DNA of 64,000 bases from Roseibium marinum (lineage in GTDB: Bacteria > Pseudomonadota > Alphaproteobacteria > Rhizobiales > Stappiaceae), in contig NZ_PPCN01000001.1 in the NCBI RefSeq assembly GCF_002906165.1, forward strand, positions 496,001 to 560,000, read 5' to 3'. The position numbers were made by a program, and so were the translations under genes. The notes below the pieces were generated by a model, which was given only the letters and a program-made list of their open reading frames with translations, ran no database searches and was not told where the DNA came from. Below, one piece after another: positions 35,809 through 50,505 of the stretch. The stretch's first letter is position 1, and each line of letters opens with the position of its first letter.

Positions 35809-37211
35809 TGGGCAGTTTCCTTTTCATCTTCAATCTGTTTGGCCAGCCCCGCCAGTTCACCAAGGGTGACAGGTTTTATGGGCGGGCGGATCCGATAATA
35901 ACCGGTGTCCTGGGGGGACAGTCCATTGGCCGCCGCGAGCAGTTCGGTCACCGTCAGTCCGCAGTAGCGTCCCTGGCAGGGGCCCATGCCCGGCCGTCCG
36001 AACGCCTTTGTCTGGTTCGGACCGCGGCAGCCTATTTTCGCGTATTTCCTGATGTCGCCGGCGGTGACTTCCTCGCAGCGGCAGATAATGGTTTCGTCCG
36101 CCGGTGACAGGGCGCCGCCATAGGGTGGATAGGCCCGGTCGATGAACGGGCGCGCAGCCAGTTCTCTCCGCAAATCGCGGCGCAAGGGCAGGGCAGCCGC
36201 GTCGCGTTCCGCCTGCGTTATCGCTCCAAGCTCGCCTGCTATCGCCAGGGCCGCAATCCGGCCTGTGATTGCAGCCGCGTCGGCACCACCGATACCGGCG
36301 CCGTCGCCGGCTATGTAGACTTGCGGGTGAACTGTGCGGCCCCATTTGTTCTTTTCCGGAACGAAAGCGCGCTGCAGTTCGTCCCAATGATGCGGTACGC
36401 CTATCGACCGGGCAGTCTGCGTATTGGCAACGACGCCGTGATGCAGGAGCACCGTGGAGCATTCCACTCGCTGCCGCCGCCCCCTGGCTGTGAAGCGGAT
36501 GGCCTCGACATGTTCCGACCCTTCGATCGCAATTGCGGAGGCACCGGTGAAACGCTTCACGCCGGATGAGCGAAGCTCCGACAACAGGCCAAGCCCTTTT
36601 GCAAGCTGGCGCCAGCCCTGTATGGCTCCCATCCCGTGGTGCAGGACGGCGGCAAGGATATTCGCCGTCGACTGGGTCTCAACGAGGGCCTGCGGCGGCG
36701 TGCCGGCCCGGCACATCTGCGCCGCAACGAGATAAAGCAGCGGCCCGCAGCCGGCGAGGACCGCGTTTTCGACGAGCATGCCGGACTGCTTGAGCAGGAT
36801 CTGCGCGGCGCCCGCGGTCATTGCACCGGGCAGGGTCCAGCCGGGCACGGGTATCGGCCGTTCCAGAGCGCCGGTGGCAATCAGCAGGCACTTCCCGGTG
36901 ACGAAGGAAGCTGCGCCTTCGACAGTGTAGGCGACACGGGTGTTCCGCTCGATCTGCCAGACCGTCGCGCCTGTGATGTGATGGATGTTCGCATGCCGGA
37001 GAGCGTGGACCAACTCCAGGCCCTTGTGGAAGTCCGGTCCGAGGATATCGGCGCGCACCTTCGCGGCACGCACCACGTCCCGGTAGATCTGCCCCCCGGC
37101 CTTTCTCTGCTCATCCAGCAATACCACGGAAAGACCTGCATCAGCAGCGGCGCGGGCGGCCGACATTCCGGCTGGACCCGCACCGATCACAACGAGATCC
37201 GCTTCAGTCAT
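35805..37211 (-). CDS. FAD/NAD(P) oxidoreductase subunit with C-terminal Fe-S motif (HcnB/OoxA-like)
   Basis: A 468-residue flavoprotein. The N-terminal FAD motif is VVIGAGPAGMSAARAAADAG (residues 6-25) and a second dinucleotide motif follows near ENAVLAGCGPLLYLVA. The C-terminal region has IICRCEEVTAGDIRKY and later CRGPNQTKAF with CQGRYCG, four Cys clusters like those in HcnB, OoxA, NoxA and hydroxyproline dehydrogenase subunits. It overlaps the upstream 2Fe-2S gene by 8 nt and the RidA gene by 4 nt. Proposed role: flavin subunit of a three-part amine/D-amino acid dehydrogenase. Confidence 0.88.
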   Translation of the reverse strand: MTEADLVVIGAGPAGMSAARAAADAGLSVVLLDEQRKAGGQIYRDVVRAAKVRADILGPDFHKGLELVHALRHANIHHITGATVWQIERNTRVAYTVEGAASFVTGKCLLIATGALERPIPVPGWTLPGAMTAGAAQILLKQSGMLVENAVLAGCGPLLYLVAAQMCRAGTPPQALVETQSTANILAAVLHHGMGAIQGWRQLAKGLGLLSELRSSGVKRFTGASAIAIEGSEHVEAIRFTARGRRQRVECSTVLLHHGVVANTQTARSIGVPHHWDELQRAFVPEKNKWGRTVHPQVYIAGDGAGIGGADAAAITGRIAALAIAGELGAITQAERDAAALPLRRDLRRELAARPFIDRAYPPYGGALSPADETIICRCEEVTAGDIRKYAKIGCRGPNQTKAFGRPGMGPCQGRYCGLTVTELLAAANGLSPQDTGYYRIRPPIKPVTLGELAGLAKQIEDEKETAQ

Positions 37212-37509
37212 GCTCGGCCTCCCCGGCAGCAGGCCTTGAGATACTCAGCCCCTCCCGCACCTCCATCATGCAGGCCTGGCGGATGACGCCGTCGATCTCG
37301 ACCAGGCAATCGAAGCAGGCGCCCATCATGCAGTAGGGATTGCGGGGTGCGCCGGAAACGGGCGTGTAGCGAAAGGGGCCTATGCCCGCGGCAAGCATCT
37401 CCGCCGCAAGGTTGCCGCCCTCACGAAGCTGAAAATCGGTTCCGGCAAAGGTCACGCGGACCAGTCGACTGCCGTCGGCAAGCTTACGCAATTGCGAAGC
37501 GGTCTTCAT
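37204..37509 (-). CDS. [2Fe-2S]-binding subunit (HcnA-like)
   Basis: A 101-residue ferredoxin-type subunit. The cluster ligands are in NPYCMMGACFDCLVEIDG and RQACMMEVREG, matching the C-x4-C-x2-C and distal Cys of HcnA/SoxA-type small subunits. I chose ATG 37509 because GGAGGTG precedes it; the frame upstream is an overlap with the oxidase gene. It would carry electrons between the two flavoprotein subunits in a HcnABC-type complex. Confidence 0.88.
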   Translation of the reverse strand: MKTASQLRKLADGSRLVRVTFAGTDFQLREGGNLAAEMLAAGIGPFRYTPVSGAPRNPYCMMGACFDCLVEIDGVIRQACMMEVREGLSISRPAAGEAEHD

Positions 37510-38584
37510 TGAACACCTCCAGATCGGGAGCATCCGGAGTTTCCTCCAGCCACTCCGGAATGAAACGCGCATGTGCTGCGGCCAGCGTGATGCCGCTGTG
37601 GCAGGTCACCAGATAGGCACCGGGCATTTCCGTGCTTTTCTGGTAGATTGGCAGTCCGTCCGGGGACAGGACCCGCAATGCGCCCCAACTGCGCACAAGC
37701 TGTGCCTTGCCCAGCACGGGATAGGTTTCAATGGCTGTTTCGGCGAGGCCGGCAAGACCTTCCAAAGTGACCGTGTCGTCAAATCCGACTTCTTCGTTCG
37801 TCGCACCGATCTGGACCCCTCCTTCCTCGACCTGACGCGCAATCAGTGACGGCCGGTTCATGATCCTTGGAAGCTTCTCGGTAATCAGAACCTGTCCGCG
37901 CTGCGGGCGTATCGGAGCCTTGAAGCCCATATTCGGCCCGAGTTCGGTTGCGCCGAGGCCGGCCGAAAGAACGGTTTTTGCGGCCTCGACCGTCGTTCCG
38001 TCACTGCATTCAAGCTTGAAGCTTCCAGTCCGGCTGACCGACTTCACGGTCTTGTCGTTGAGGATGCGGCCACCGAGACGGCGCACATCGTCCGCCAGCG
38101 CCTTGAGCAGCTTCAGCGGATTGGCATGACCGTCCTGATGATGAAGGATCGCTCCAATGACCTTCGGACCGATCTCGGGCTCTTCCCTGCGCAACTCGTT
38201 GTGTCCAAGGATCTCATACGGATAGTCGCCGTTCAGTTTCGCTTTCAGCGTTTCGTATTTCCGGACGGTTTCGGCGAGCGTCTCCTCGGAGAAATGGAAG
38301 TCGTATCCGCCGTTTTGTTCGAGGCCGACGTCGTAACCGGTGTTGCCGCGAAGCTCGTCGGAGAATGCGCGCCACGCCTTTACCGACTGCTGGGACCATT
38401 GCGCATAGCGCGGCTGGTTCATGCCCTTGGACTGGACCCATACCAGTCCGAAATTTCCCCGGGAAGCTCTGAAGCTTCCGTCATCGCCATCGATGACCGT
38501 CACGGATCTGCCCCGCTTGAGCAGCCCCCAGGCGACGGAGAGCCCGACAACTCCCCCACCGATGATGGCGTAGTCCGATTCCAT
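37484..38584 (-). CDS. FAD-dependent amino acid/amine oxidase subunit (DadA/HcnC-like)
   Basis: A 366-residue DAO-family flavoprotein. ATG 38584 places the FAD-binding motif YAIIGGGVVGLSVAWGLLKRG at residues 4-24; the open frame further upstream is leader. The C-terminal part has VRSWGALRVLSPDGLPIYQK and YLVTCHSGITLAAAHA, typical of HcnC, OoxB and D-amino acid dehydrogenases. It would oxidise an amine or secondary amino acid C-N bond to an imine. It overlaps the 2Fe-2S gene by 26 nt and follows dctP in the operon. Confidence 0.88.
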   Translation of the reverse strand: MESDYAIIGGGVVGLSVAWGLLKRGRSVTVIDGDDGSFRASRGNFGLVWVQSKGMNQPRYAQWSQQSVKAWRAFSDELRGNTGYDVGLEQNGGYDFHFSEETLAETVRKYETLKAKLNGDYPYEILGHNELRREEPEIGPKVIGAILHHQDGHANPLKLLKALADDVRRLGGRILNDKTVKSVSRTGSFKLECSDGTTVEAAKTVLSAGLGATELGPNMGFKAPIRPQRGQVLITEKLPRIMNRPSLIARQVEEGGVQIGATNEEVGFDDTVTLEGLAGLAETAIETYPVLGKAQLVRSWGALRVLSPDGLPIYQKSTEMPGAYLVTCHSGITLAAAHARFIPEWLEETPDAPDLEVFNEDRFAIA

Positions 38585-38592
38585 GATGTGTC

Positions 38593-39681
38593 TCACGCAT
38601 GCGCTTGAAATTCCGGCCGGCAAACCTGTTGCCGGCCGGGCGGTGGCCCTTGGAAGCATATTGTCCGCGTTCGATTGAACGCAGGATGCTTAGTTCCGGG
38701 CCTTGTCCAGGATGTGCTGGCCCCATTCCGCATCGATGTCGGCGAGCACCTGCGCCAGACGTCCTGGCGAACCTTGGCGCCCATGGCGGCAAGCTGTGCG
38801 TCGGTCAGTTCGACGACATTGGTGCCCAGTTCGTCGGCAAGGCGTTTTTCCCACTTGCCCTGGTCTTCCTCCGCAACGATCCAGCGCTGGGCCTCGAAGT
38901 CCGCGGCCGCCTTTTTCAGGGTCTCCTGGTCTTCCGCGTCGAGGGAGGCCAGCGACTCGTTGGAAATGATCATGAACCAGACTTCAAAATGCGTGTTGGC
39001 CGGAATGTAGCTCTTGGTCACATCGCGGAAGGACGCGTAGTAACCCTCTGCTCCCGAGCCGATGACGCCGTCGACCACCCCTGTCTGGATGGCGGTGAAT
39101 GCCTCGGAAAACGGGATCGGCGCGGGAATGTATCCGAGCGCCTCACCGGTGAGCTGGAAGCTCTTGATGCCGGGAACGCGTACCTTGATGCCATTCGATT
39201 TCGACGGATCTCCCGGATCGACCGGGTCGCGATTAAGCGAGATTCCACCGAAGTAAACGGGATAAGCTGCCAACATCGTTATGTCCTGCTTGGCATAAAG
39301 CTCGGCCATGGTCGAATGAAGGATGCCATCAGGACCGTAGATCTTGCGTGCCTCGTTCCAGTTGGTGGCAAGGTATGGGAAGGACGCAATCTGCATCTGC
39401 CGGTCCGTGCCCGTGGCAGCTGGCTGGGTGGCCATATCGATGGCGCCGACGGAGACGGCTTCCTGGACGACGGTGTAGTCGCCAAGCGCGGAGGCGGCGA
39501 AAATCTGAATGTCGATATCGCCACCCGTTGCGTCCTTGACGGACTTGGCGAAGTCCTTCAGCTCGACATCGATCGTCGCTCCCTGAGGACGGACGTGGCT
39601 CATCTTGAATTCCGCGGCCTGGGCAGTGCAGGCGAGGCCGACAACGGCGGCGACGGCAGTCGCTCCCAAAAGTATCTTCAT
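38593..39681 (-). pseudogene. TRAP transporter DctP substrate-binding protein with apparent 3' frameshift
   Basis: A DctP-type periplasmic binding protein. Signal peptide (residues 1-22, AVVGLACTAQAAEF) and the pattern FAKSVKDATGGDIDIQIFAAS, then GIKVRVPGIKSFQLTGEALG are normal. The last about 40 residues are not. Codon 309 (TGG, + strand 38755-38757) appears followed by a missing base: in the next frame the residues AQVLADIDAEWGQHILDKAR and a stop (38690-38692) follow, the usual DctP end near 330 residues. In the actual frame translation runs out to 38593. The intact N-terminal 90 percent is coding; a sequencing error cannot be excluded. Confidence 0.8.
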
Positions 39682-39738
39682 GATATTTCCCTTTCTGGTT
39701 TTGTGGTTCGGCGTTCCGTTCTTTCTTGACGAAGCGGT

Positions 39739-41037
39739 TCAGTAGCCGAACAGTCGTGGCAGGTAGAGCGAGAGGTCCGGCCAGAAGGAGGTCAGGAAGA
39801 CCACCGGGACATAGCCGAACAGGATCAGGAGCATGGCGGGAGGTATGACCTGGGTGACCTTGACGTTGCCGATCCGGGCGCCGAGATAGAGGATGGACGC
39901 ATAGGGCGGGGTCACGCCGCCCATGGCGGTATTCACACCCATGATCGCGGCAAACTGCACCGGGCTCACGTCAAGCGCCTGCATCAGAGGCAGCAGAAGC
40001 GGTGCGACAAGCAGGATGGCTGTCGCGTCATTGACCACCATCCCCACCAGAAACAGCAGGATGTTGATCAGGATCAGCAATATGACCTTGTCTTCGGTGA
40101 TACCGAAAATCACGCTGACCAGCTGTTGCGGAATGCCTTCGTAGATGAACATCCGGCCGAGGATCATCGAAAACAGGATCATCAGCATGATGGCGCCGAC
40201 AGCCGTGGCCGCGTTCTTGCCTGCAGCAAGGAAATTGTCGAGCCGCAGGCCGCGATAGATCAGGAACCCGACGGGGATCGCATAGATCACCGCCACCGCC
40301 GCGGACTCCGTCGGTGTCATGATACCGCCGTAGATGCCGCCAAGGATGATGACCGGCATGAGCAGCGCCGGAAAGGCGTGGATGCCTCGTCTGGCCACTT
40401 CTCCGGTAAGTTCGGCGGCGGTCGGCTTTTTGTCCAGCACAAGGTTGAACTTGCGTGCCATCCACAGGTTCACCACCGAAAAATTGAACATGATGAGCAG
40501 GCCCGGACCGAGCGTTGCCAGGAAACAGGCGGCAATCGAGGTATCGGTGACCCAGCCATAGAGGATCATGGTTGCCGATGGTGGAATGAGGAGACCGAGT
40601 ATGGACGAGTTTGAAATCAGCGCGGTGGCATAGGCGCGCGGATAACCGCGTTTTTCCATCTCCGGAATGAGCAGTGGGCCGATCGCCGAGACACCGGTGA
40701 GACCCGAACCGGAGATTGCGCCGATGACCGCGCAGGTGACAGCCGCCACCACGCCGAGCCCGCCGCGCACATGGCCGACGAAGGCGTTGACAAACCTGAG
40801 CAGCGAGGCGGCGATGCCGCTTTCCGACATGATGGTGCCGGCCAGTACAAACAGGGGAATTGCAAGCAGGACCGGATTGCCGAGCTGCTGGAACCCCCAG
40901 AGGACCATGCCTTTCATGGTGACGTCGCCGATGAAATACATCGTCATCAGGGCGGCGCCGAAGCACCAGGGAAGCGGCACTCCGAATGTGAGTGTGACGA
41001 CCAGGAGCGCAATGGCCAGAAGCGCGATATCGATCAT
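39739..41037 (-). CDS. dctM: TRAP transporter large permease DctM
   Basis: A 432-residue, multi-pass membrane protein. Beginning MIDIALLAIALLVVTLTFGVPL, it has about 12 hydrophobic segments and the family motifs GALMTMYFIGD, GSGLTGVSAIGPLLIPEMEKRG (about residues 114-136), PSATMILYGWV and GVTPPYASILYLGARIG. It forms the ion-coupled channel with DctQ and receives substrate from DctP. The ATG overlaps the dctQ stop by 4 nt. The frame extends upstream, but only to an unsupported start. Confidence 0.94.
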   Translation of the reverse strand: MIDIALLAIALLVVTLTFGVPLPWCFGAALMTMYFIGDVTMKGMVLWGFQQLGNPVLLAIPLFVLAGTIMSESGIAASLLRFVNAFVGHVRGGLGVVAAVTCAVIGAISGSGLTGVSAIGPLLIPEMEKRGYPRAYATALISNSSILGLLIPPSATMILYGWVTDTSIAACFLATLGPGLLIMFNFSVVNLWMARKFNLVLDKKPTAAELTGEVARRGIHAFPALLMPVIILGGIYGGIMTPTESAAVAVIYAIPVGFLIYRGLRLDNFLAAGKNAATAVGAIMLMILFSMILGRMFIYEGIPQQLVSVIFGITEDKVILLILINILLFLVGMVVNDATAILLVAPLLLPLMQALDVSPVQFAAIMGVNTAMGGVTPPYASILYLGARIGNVKVTQVIPPAMLLILFGYVPVVFLTSFWPDLSLYLPRLFGY

Positions 41038-41543
41038 CGTGCGCCTCCGTTCACCAGGGTCCTGATATGGCCCAGAAGATAAAGGGTCGTGTAGACCATC
41101 ATCAGGAAAAGGCCGGTGACCAGGGCGATGTCGGCATAGAAGGTGGGAATATAAAGGGTCGGACTTTCCCGCCAGACGCGCCAGGCGTATCCGGTGTAAT
41201 CCCAGGCCCAGTACAACAGCCACAGACCGACTGCGAGACTGATGATCTCACCGATGATCGCAAGGATCGTGTGCTGGCGTTCGGTCTTGAGAAAGATCTC
41301 CAGTACATTCGCGCGAATGTGCGTGTTTTCGCGTGACGCGTTGACCGCGCCGAGAATGTAGAGCCAAAGGGTCGGAAACAGGATCGTCTCTTCCAGGCCC
41401 ATGACCGGGACCTGAAGGACATAGCGCGTAATAACCTGAACAAACTGGCCAAGCGCCACACAGCATATTAATGCCGTGAGCAGCCACTGTGCGAATTTTT
41501 CCAAAGTTGTTCCCCAACGGTCGTCGGCCTTTTGACAGGCCAT
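41034..41543 (-). CDS. dctQ: TRAP transporter small permease DctQ
   Basis: A 169-residue membrane protein with four hydrophobic segments. The family motif is EKFAQWLLTALICCVALGQF followed by LQVPVMGLEETILFPTLWLYILGAV (about residues 38-62). It pairs with DctM. It is the first gene of the minus-strand catabolic operon, transcribed away from the LysR gene with a 90-nt divergent intergenic region. The ATG overlaps dctM by 4 nt at its end. Confidence 0.92.
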   Translation of the reverse strand: MACQKADDRWGTTLEKFAQWLLTALICCVALGQFVQVITRYVLQVPVMGLEETILFPTLWLYILGAVNASRENTHIRANVLEIFLKTERQHTILAIIGEIISLAVGLWLLYWAWDYTGYAWRVWRESPTLYIPTFYADIALVTGLFLMMVYTTLYLLGHIRTLVNGGAR

Positions 41544-41580
41544 TGCGTATTTTTCGCGAGTTTAGAGCTCGCCAACACAT

Positions 41581-41607
41581 AAATACAAATCGGAAATATT
41601 GCTATTT
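41581..41607. promoter_or_regulatory. Candidate LysR binding site between dctQ and lysR
   Basis: AAATA (41581-41585) and TATTT (41603-41607) flank AAATATT (41594-41600), an AT-rich interrupted dyad in the 90-nt divergent gap. LysR regulators usually bind T-N11-A dyads in such gaps. The match is weak and is inference. Confidence 0.35.
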
Positions 41608-41633
41608 TGATAGAGTGACTTTATGGAATTCAC

Positions 41634-42575
41634 ATGAACCTGTCCTTCCGCCAACTCCAGACGTTTGTCGAAGTGATGCGAACCGGCTCGGTATCCGAGG
41701 CGGGCCGGACGCTCGGCCGGACCCAGCCGGCAATCAGCGCAATGATCTCGGGACTGGAAAGGGAGATAGGTTTTCCGCTCTTCGAACGCGAAAGACGGCG
41801 GCTGGTCCCCAGGCCGGAAGCCTATTATTTCATGGAAGAAGCGGAGTTCATGATCAAGCGCATGAACCAGTCCGCGCAGATCCTGCAGGAAATTGGAAAT
41901 CTCGACAAAGGCAAGCTAAAGATCGCCTGCAATCCGGCGGCCTCCAACTATTTCCTGCCGAGGGTCGTTGGCGACTTCACTCAGGACAAATCCGGCATCG
42001 AAGTGTCCCTCATGATGCGTTCTTCGCCGGTCGTCGCGGAATGGATCGCCTCTCAGCAGTATGATGTCGGCTTCGCGGAAACGCCGGAACCGCGCAGTAC
42101 AATCCGCACGGAAGATTTCGCCTTTCCCTGCGTTTGCGCAATGCCGGAAGGGGATCCGTTGGCGCGGAAATCGGTGATCACACCGAAGGATCTCGACGAC
42201 AAGCCGATGGCCGTGCTTTTCAAGGAGCACCTGATCAGCGTTCAGATACGCAAGGCGTTCGAGGACGCCGGTGCTCGCCTGAGGCAGAGATTCGAACTCA
42301 GGACATTTCTCCCCGCGCTGCAGCTCGTCGCCCAGGGCCGTTGTTACACGATCTGCGAAAGCCTGAGCGCCGTCAGCCACGCCAGGATTTTCGGTGACAG
42401 GAGCGCCGTGACCTTCAGACCGTTCAGTCCCGGCCTTTTTCTCAATATGTCGGTGATGACGCCGGCGAACCGTCCGGCATCGAGGCTCGCTCAGGCATTC
42501 GGGGCCCGCTTGCATGAAGAGATATCGAGACTTGTGAGCGGTGTGGATGAGGAGCTGTTCTCGATCCGGAATTAG
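41634..42575 (+). CDS. LysR family transcriptional regulator
   Basis: A 313-residue LTTR. The winged HTH is residues 1-60 (LSFRQLQTFVEVMRTGSVSE, AAGRTLGRTQPAIS-type spacing, then ISGLEREIGFPLFERE), followed by a linker helix and a substrate-binding domain of about 220 residues (KIACNPAASNYFLPRVV). It is divergent from dctQ, so it most likely controls the TRAP/oxidase operon in response to its substrate. Frequent Pro/Leu variation at the C-terminus is normal. Confidence 0.92.
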   Translation: MNLSFRQLQTFVEVMRTGSVSEAGRTLGRTQPAISAMISGLEREIGFPLFERERRRLVPRPEAYYFMEEAEFMIKRMNQSAQILQEIGNLDKGKLKIACNPAASNYFLPRVVGDFTQDKSGIEVSLMMRSSPVVAEWIASQQYDVGFAETPEPRSTIRTEDFAFPCVCAMPEGDPLARKSVITPKDLDDKPMAVLFKEHLISVQIRKAFEDAGARLRQRFELRTFLPALQLVAQGRCYTICESLSAVSHARIFGDRSAVTFRPFSPGLFLNMSVMTPANRPASRLAQAFGARLHEEISRLVSGVDEELFSIRN

Positions 42576-42747
42576 ACCGTGAAACAGCGTTTACCGCCCG
42601 CTCGGCTGAACACCTTGCGTTTCAACCGGTTAAAACCGGTGCTTCGGCCCCCGGCAGGCGTCTTCGACCATATCATGACTTGCATCTGCGGCGTTTTGAC
42701 CTTATTCCGCCGTGCATCTGGATTAACTCGCGACCCCATGAGTTCTC

Positions 42748-45064
<2,317 letters not shown>

Positions 45065-45087
45065 GCGGCGGTCCAATGGAATAGCGG

Positions 45088-45112
45088 CCGTTCCTTCCCC
45101 ATGGAGGAACGG
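45088..45112 (+). other. Hairpin between mdh and sucC
   Basis: CCGTTCCT (45088-45095) pairs perfectly with AGGAACGG (45105-45112) over a 9-nt loop. There is no T tract, so it is more likely an mRNA processing or stability element than a terminator. It lies just upstream of the sucC ribosome site (GGGGGAGA). Confidence 0.6.
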
Positions 45113-45135
45113 TTCTCCGACAACGGGGGAGACAC

Positions 45136-46335
<1,200 letters not shown>

Positions 46336-47244
46336 ATGTCCATCCTCGTCAATAGAGACACGAAAATCATCGTTCAGGGCCTGACCGGCAAGACCGGCAC
46401 GTTCCACACGGAACAGGCACTTGAATATTACGGCACCAAGATGGTGGCCGGCGTCCATCCCAAGAAGGGTGGCGAGACCTGGTCCTCCGGCGTCGAGGGC
46501 GCAGCCGAGCTGCCGATCTTCGCCACCGTGGGCGAAGCCAAGGAGGCAACCGGCGCCGACGCTTCCGTGATCTACGTTCCGCCGGCAGGCGCGGGCGCCG
46601 CGATCATCGAGGCGATCGATGCGGAGATCCCGTTCATCGTCTGCATCACCGAGGGCATCCCGGTGGCCGACATGATCAAGGTCAAGGCAAGGCTGGATAA
46701 ATCCAGTTCCCGCCTGCTCGGCCCGAACTGTCCGGGCGTCCTGACGCCGGAAGAGTGCAAGATCGGCATCATGCCGGGCTCCATCTTCAAGAAAGGCTCC
46801 GTCGGTGTTGTTTCACGCTCCGGCACGCTGACCTACGAGGCCGTCTTCCAGACCTCCAATGCAGGTCTCGGCCAGACGACCGCCGTCGGCATCGGCGGCG
46901 ATCCGGTCAAGGGCACCGAATTCATCGACATTCTGGAAATGTTCCTGGCCGATGACGAGACCAAGTCGATGATCATGATCGGCGAGATCGGCGGCTCCGC
47001 GGAAGAAGAGGCCGCCCAGTTCCTGATGGATGAGGCGAAGAAGGGCCGTTCGAAGCCTATGGCCGGTTTCATCGCCGGACGGACCGCGCCTCCGGGCCGC
47101 ACCATGGGCCATGCAGGCGCGGTGATTTCCGGCGGCAAGGGCGGTGCGGAAGACAAGATCGCTGCGATGGAAGAGGCCGGCATCAGGGTGTCGCCATCTC
47201 CCGCGAAGCTCGGCGAGACGCTTCTCGGGGTCTTGAAGGGTTGA
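46336..47244 (+). CDS. sucD: Succinate-CoA ligase subunit alpha
   Basis: A 302-residue CoA-binding and active-site subunit. The N-terminus [31 protein letters not shown] and GPNCPG are conserved. The phosphohistidine lies in [12 protein letters not shown] (about residues 255-266). It begins right after the sucC stop. Intergenic DNA of 200 nt follows, holding a palindrome that may control sucA. Confidence 0.97.
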   Translation: MSILVNRDTKIIVQGLTGKTGTFHTEQALEYYGTKMVAGVHPKKGGETWSSGVEGAAELPIFATVGEAKEATGADASVIYVPPAGAGAAIIEAIDAEIPFIVCITEGIPVADMIKVKARLDKSSSRLLGPNCPGVLTPEECKIGIMPGSIFKKGSVGVVSRSGTLTYEAVFQTSNAGLGQTTAVGIGGDPVKGTEFIDILEMFLADDETKSMIMIGEIGGSAEEEAAQFLMDEAKKGRSKPMAGFIAGRTAPPGRTMGHAGAVISGGKGGAEDKIAAMEEAGIRVSPSPAKLGETLLGVLKG

Positions 47245-47270
47245 TATCCAAGAATTCTTTGCGGCAGGGG

Positions 47271-47287
47271 ACGTAAACTGTTTACGT
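47271..47287. promoter_or_regulatory. Palindromic operator candidate upstream of sucA
   Basis: ACGTAAAC-T-GTTTACGT is a perfect inverted repeat of 8 bp arms with a 1-nt centre in the sucD-sucA intergenic space. It shares the GTTTACG/CGTAAAC heptamers with the sdhC upstream element at 20982-20999, arranged in opposite order. Candidate site for a regulator shared by TCA genes. Confidence 0.6.
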
Positions 47288-47422
47288 TTCCTGCTGCATG
47301 ATGGAAGGATGGGTCGCGGCGCGAAAACAGTGCCGCAACTGATTTTCGAGGGGGCCGGTGTTTATATACCGGTCTTTGTAGGGAACCGGCCGCGGGCCAA
47401 TTACGGCTCGCCATAACAAAAA

Positions 47423-47441
47423 GGGCGGAGCAGCCCTCCGC
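47423..47441 (+). promoter_or_regulatory. sucA: Possible hairpin near the sucA ribosome site
   Basis: GCGGAG (47425-47430) can pair with CTCCGC (47436-47441), and GGGC with GCCC inside the same stretch, just before the sucA ATG (47445). The purine-rich GGGCGGAG is the best candidate ribosome site but would be partly sequestered. Translational control is possible, not demonstrated. Confidence 0.4.
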
Positions 47442-47444
47442 TAG

Positions 47445-50441
<2,997 letters not shown>

Positions 50442-50447
50442 TCGTTG

Positions 50448-50470
50448 AGAGGGCCTTCGGGCCCTCTTTC
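50448..50470 (+). terminator. Hairpin with TTCG loop between sucA and sucB
   Basis: AGAGGGCC (50448-50455) pairs with GGCCCTCT (50460-50467) over a TTCG tetraloop, followed by TTC rather than a long T tract. It is likely an attenuator or mRNA 3' end giving less downstream sucB transcript, rather than a full stop, since sucB follows 36 nt later. Confidence 0.55.
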
Positions 50471-50505
50471 AAAAACTGGCCAGGTAATTTTAAGAGAAGG
50501 CGACC

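Noticed and set aside
47345..47385. Hairpin-like CCGGT/ACCGG stretch before sucA as terminator
   Set aside because: Only 5-bp arms with an AT-rich loop and no T tract; insufficient for a terminator call.
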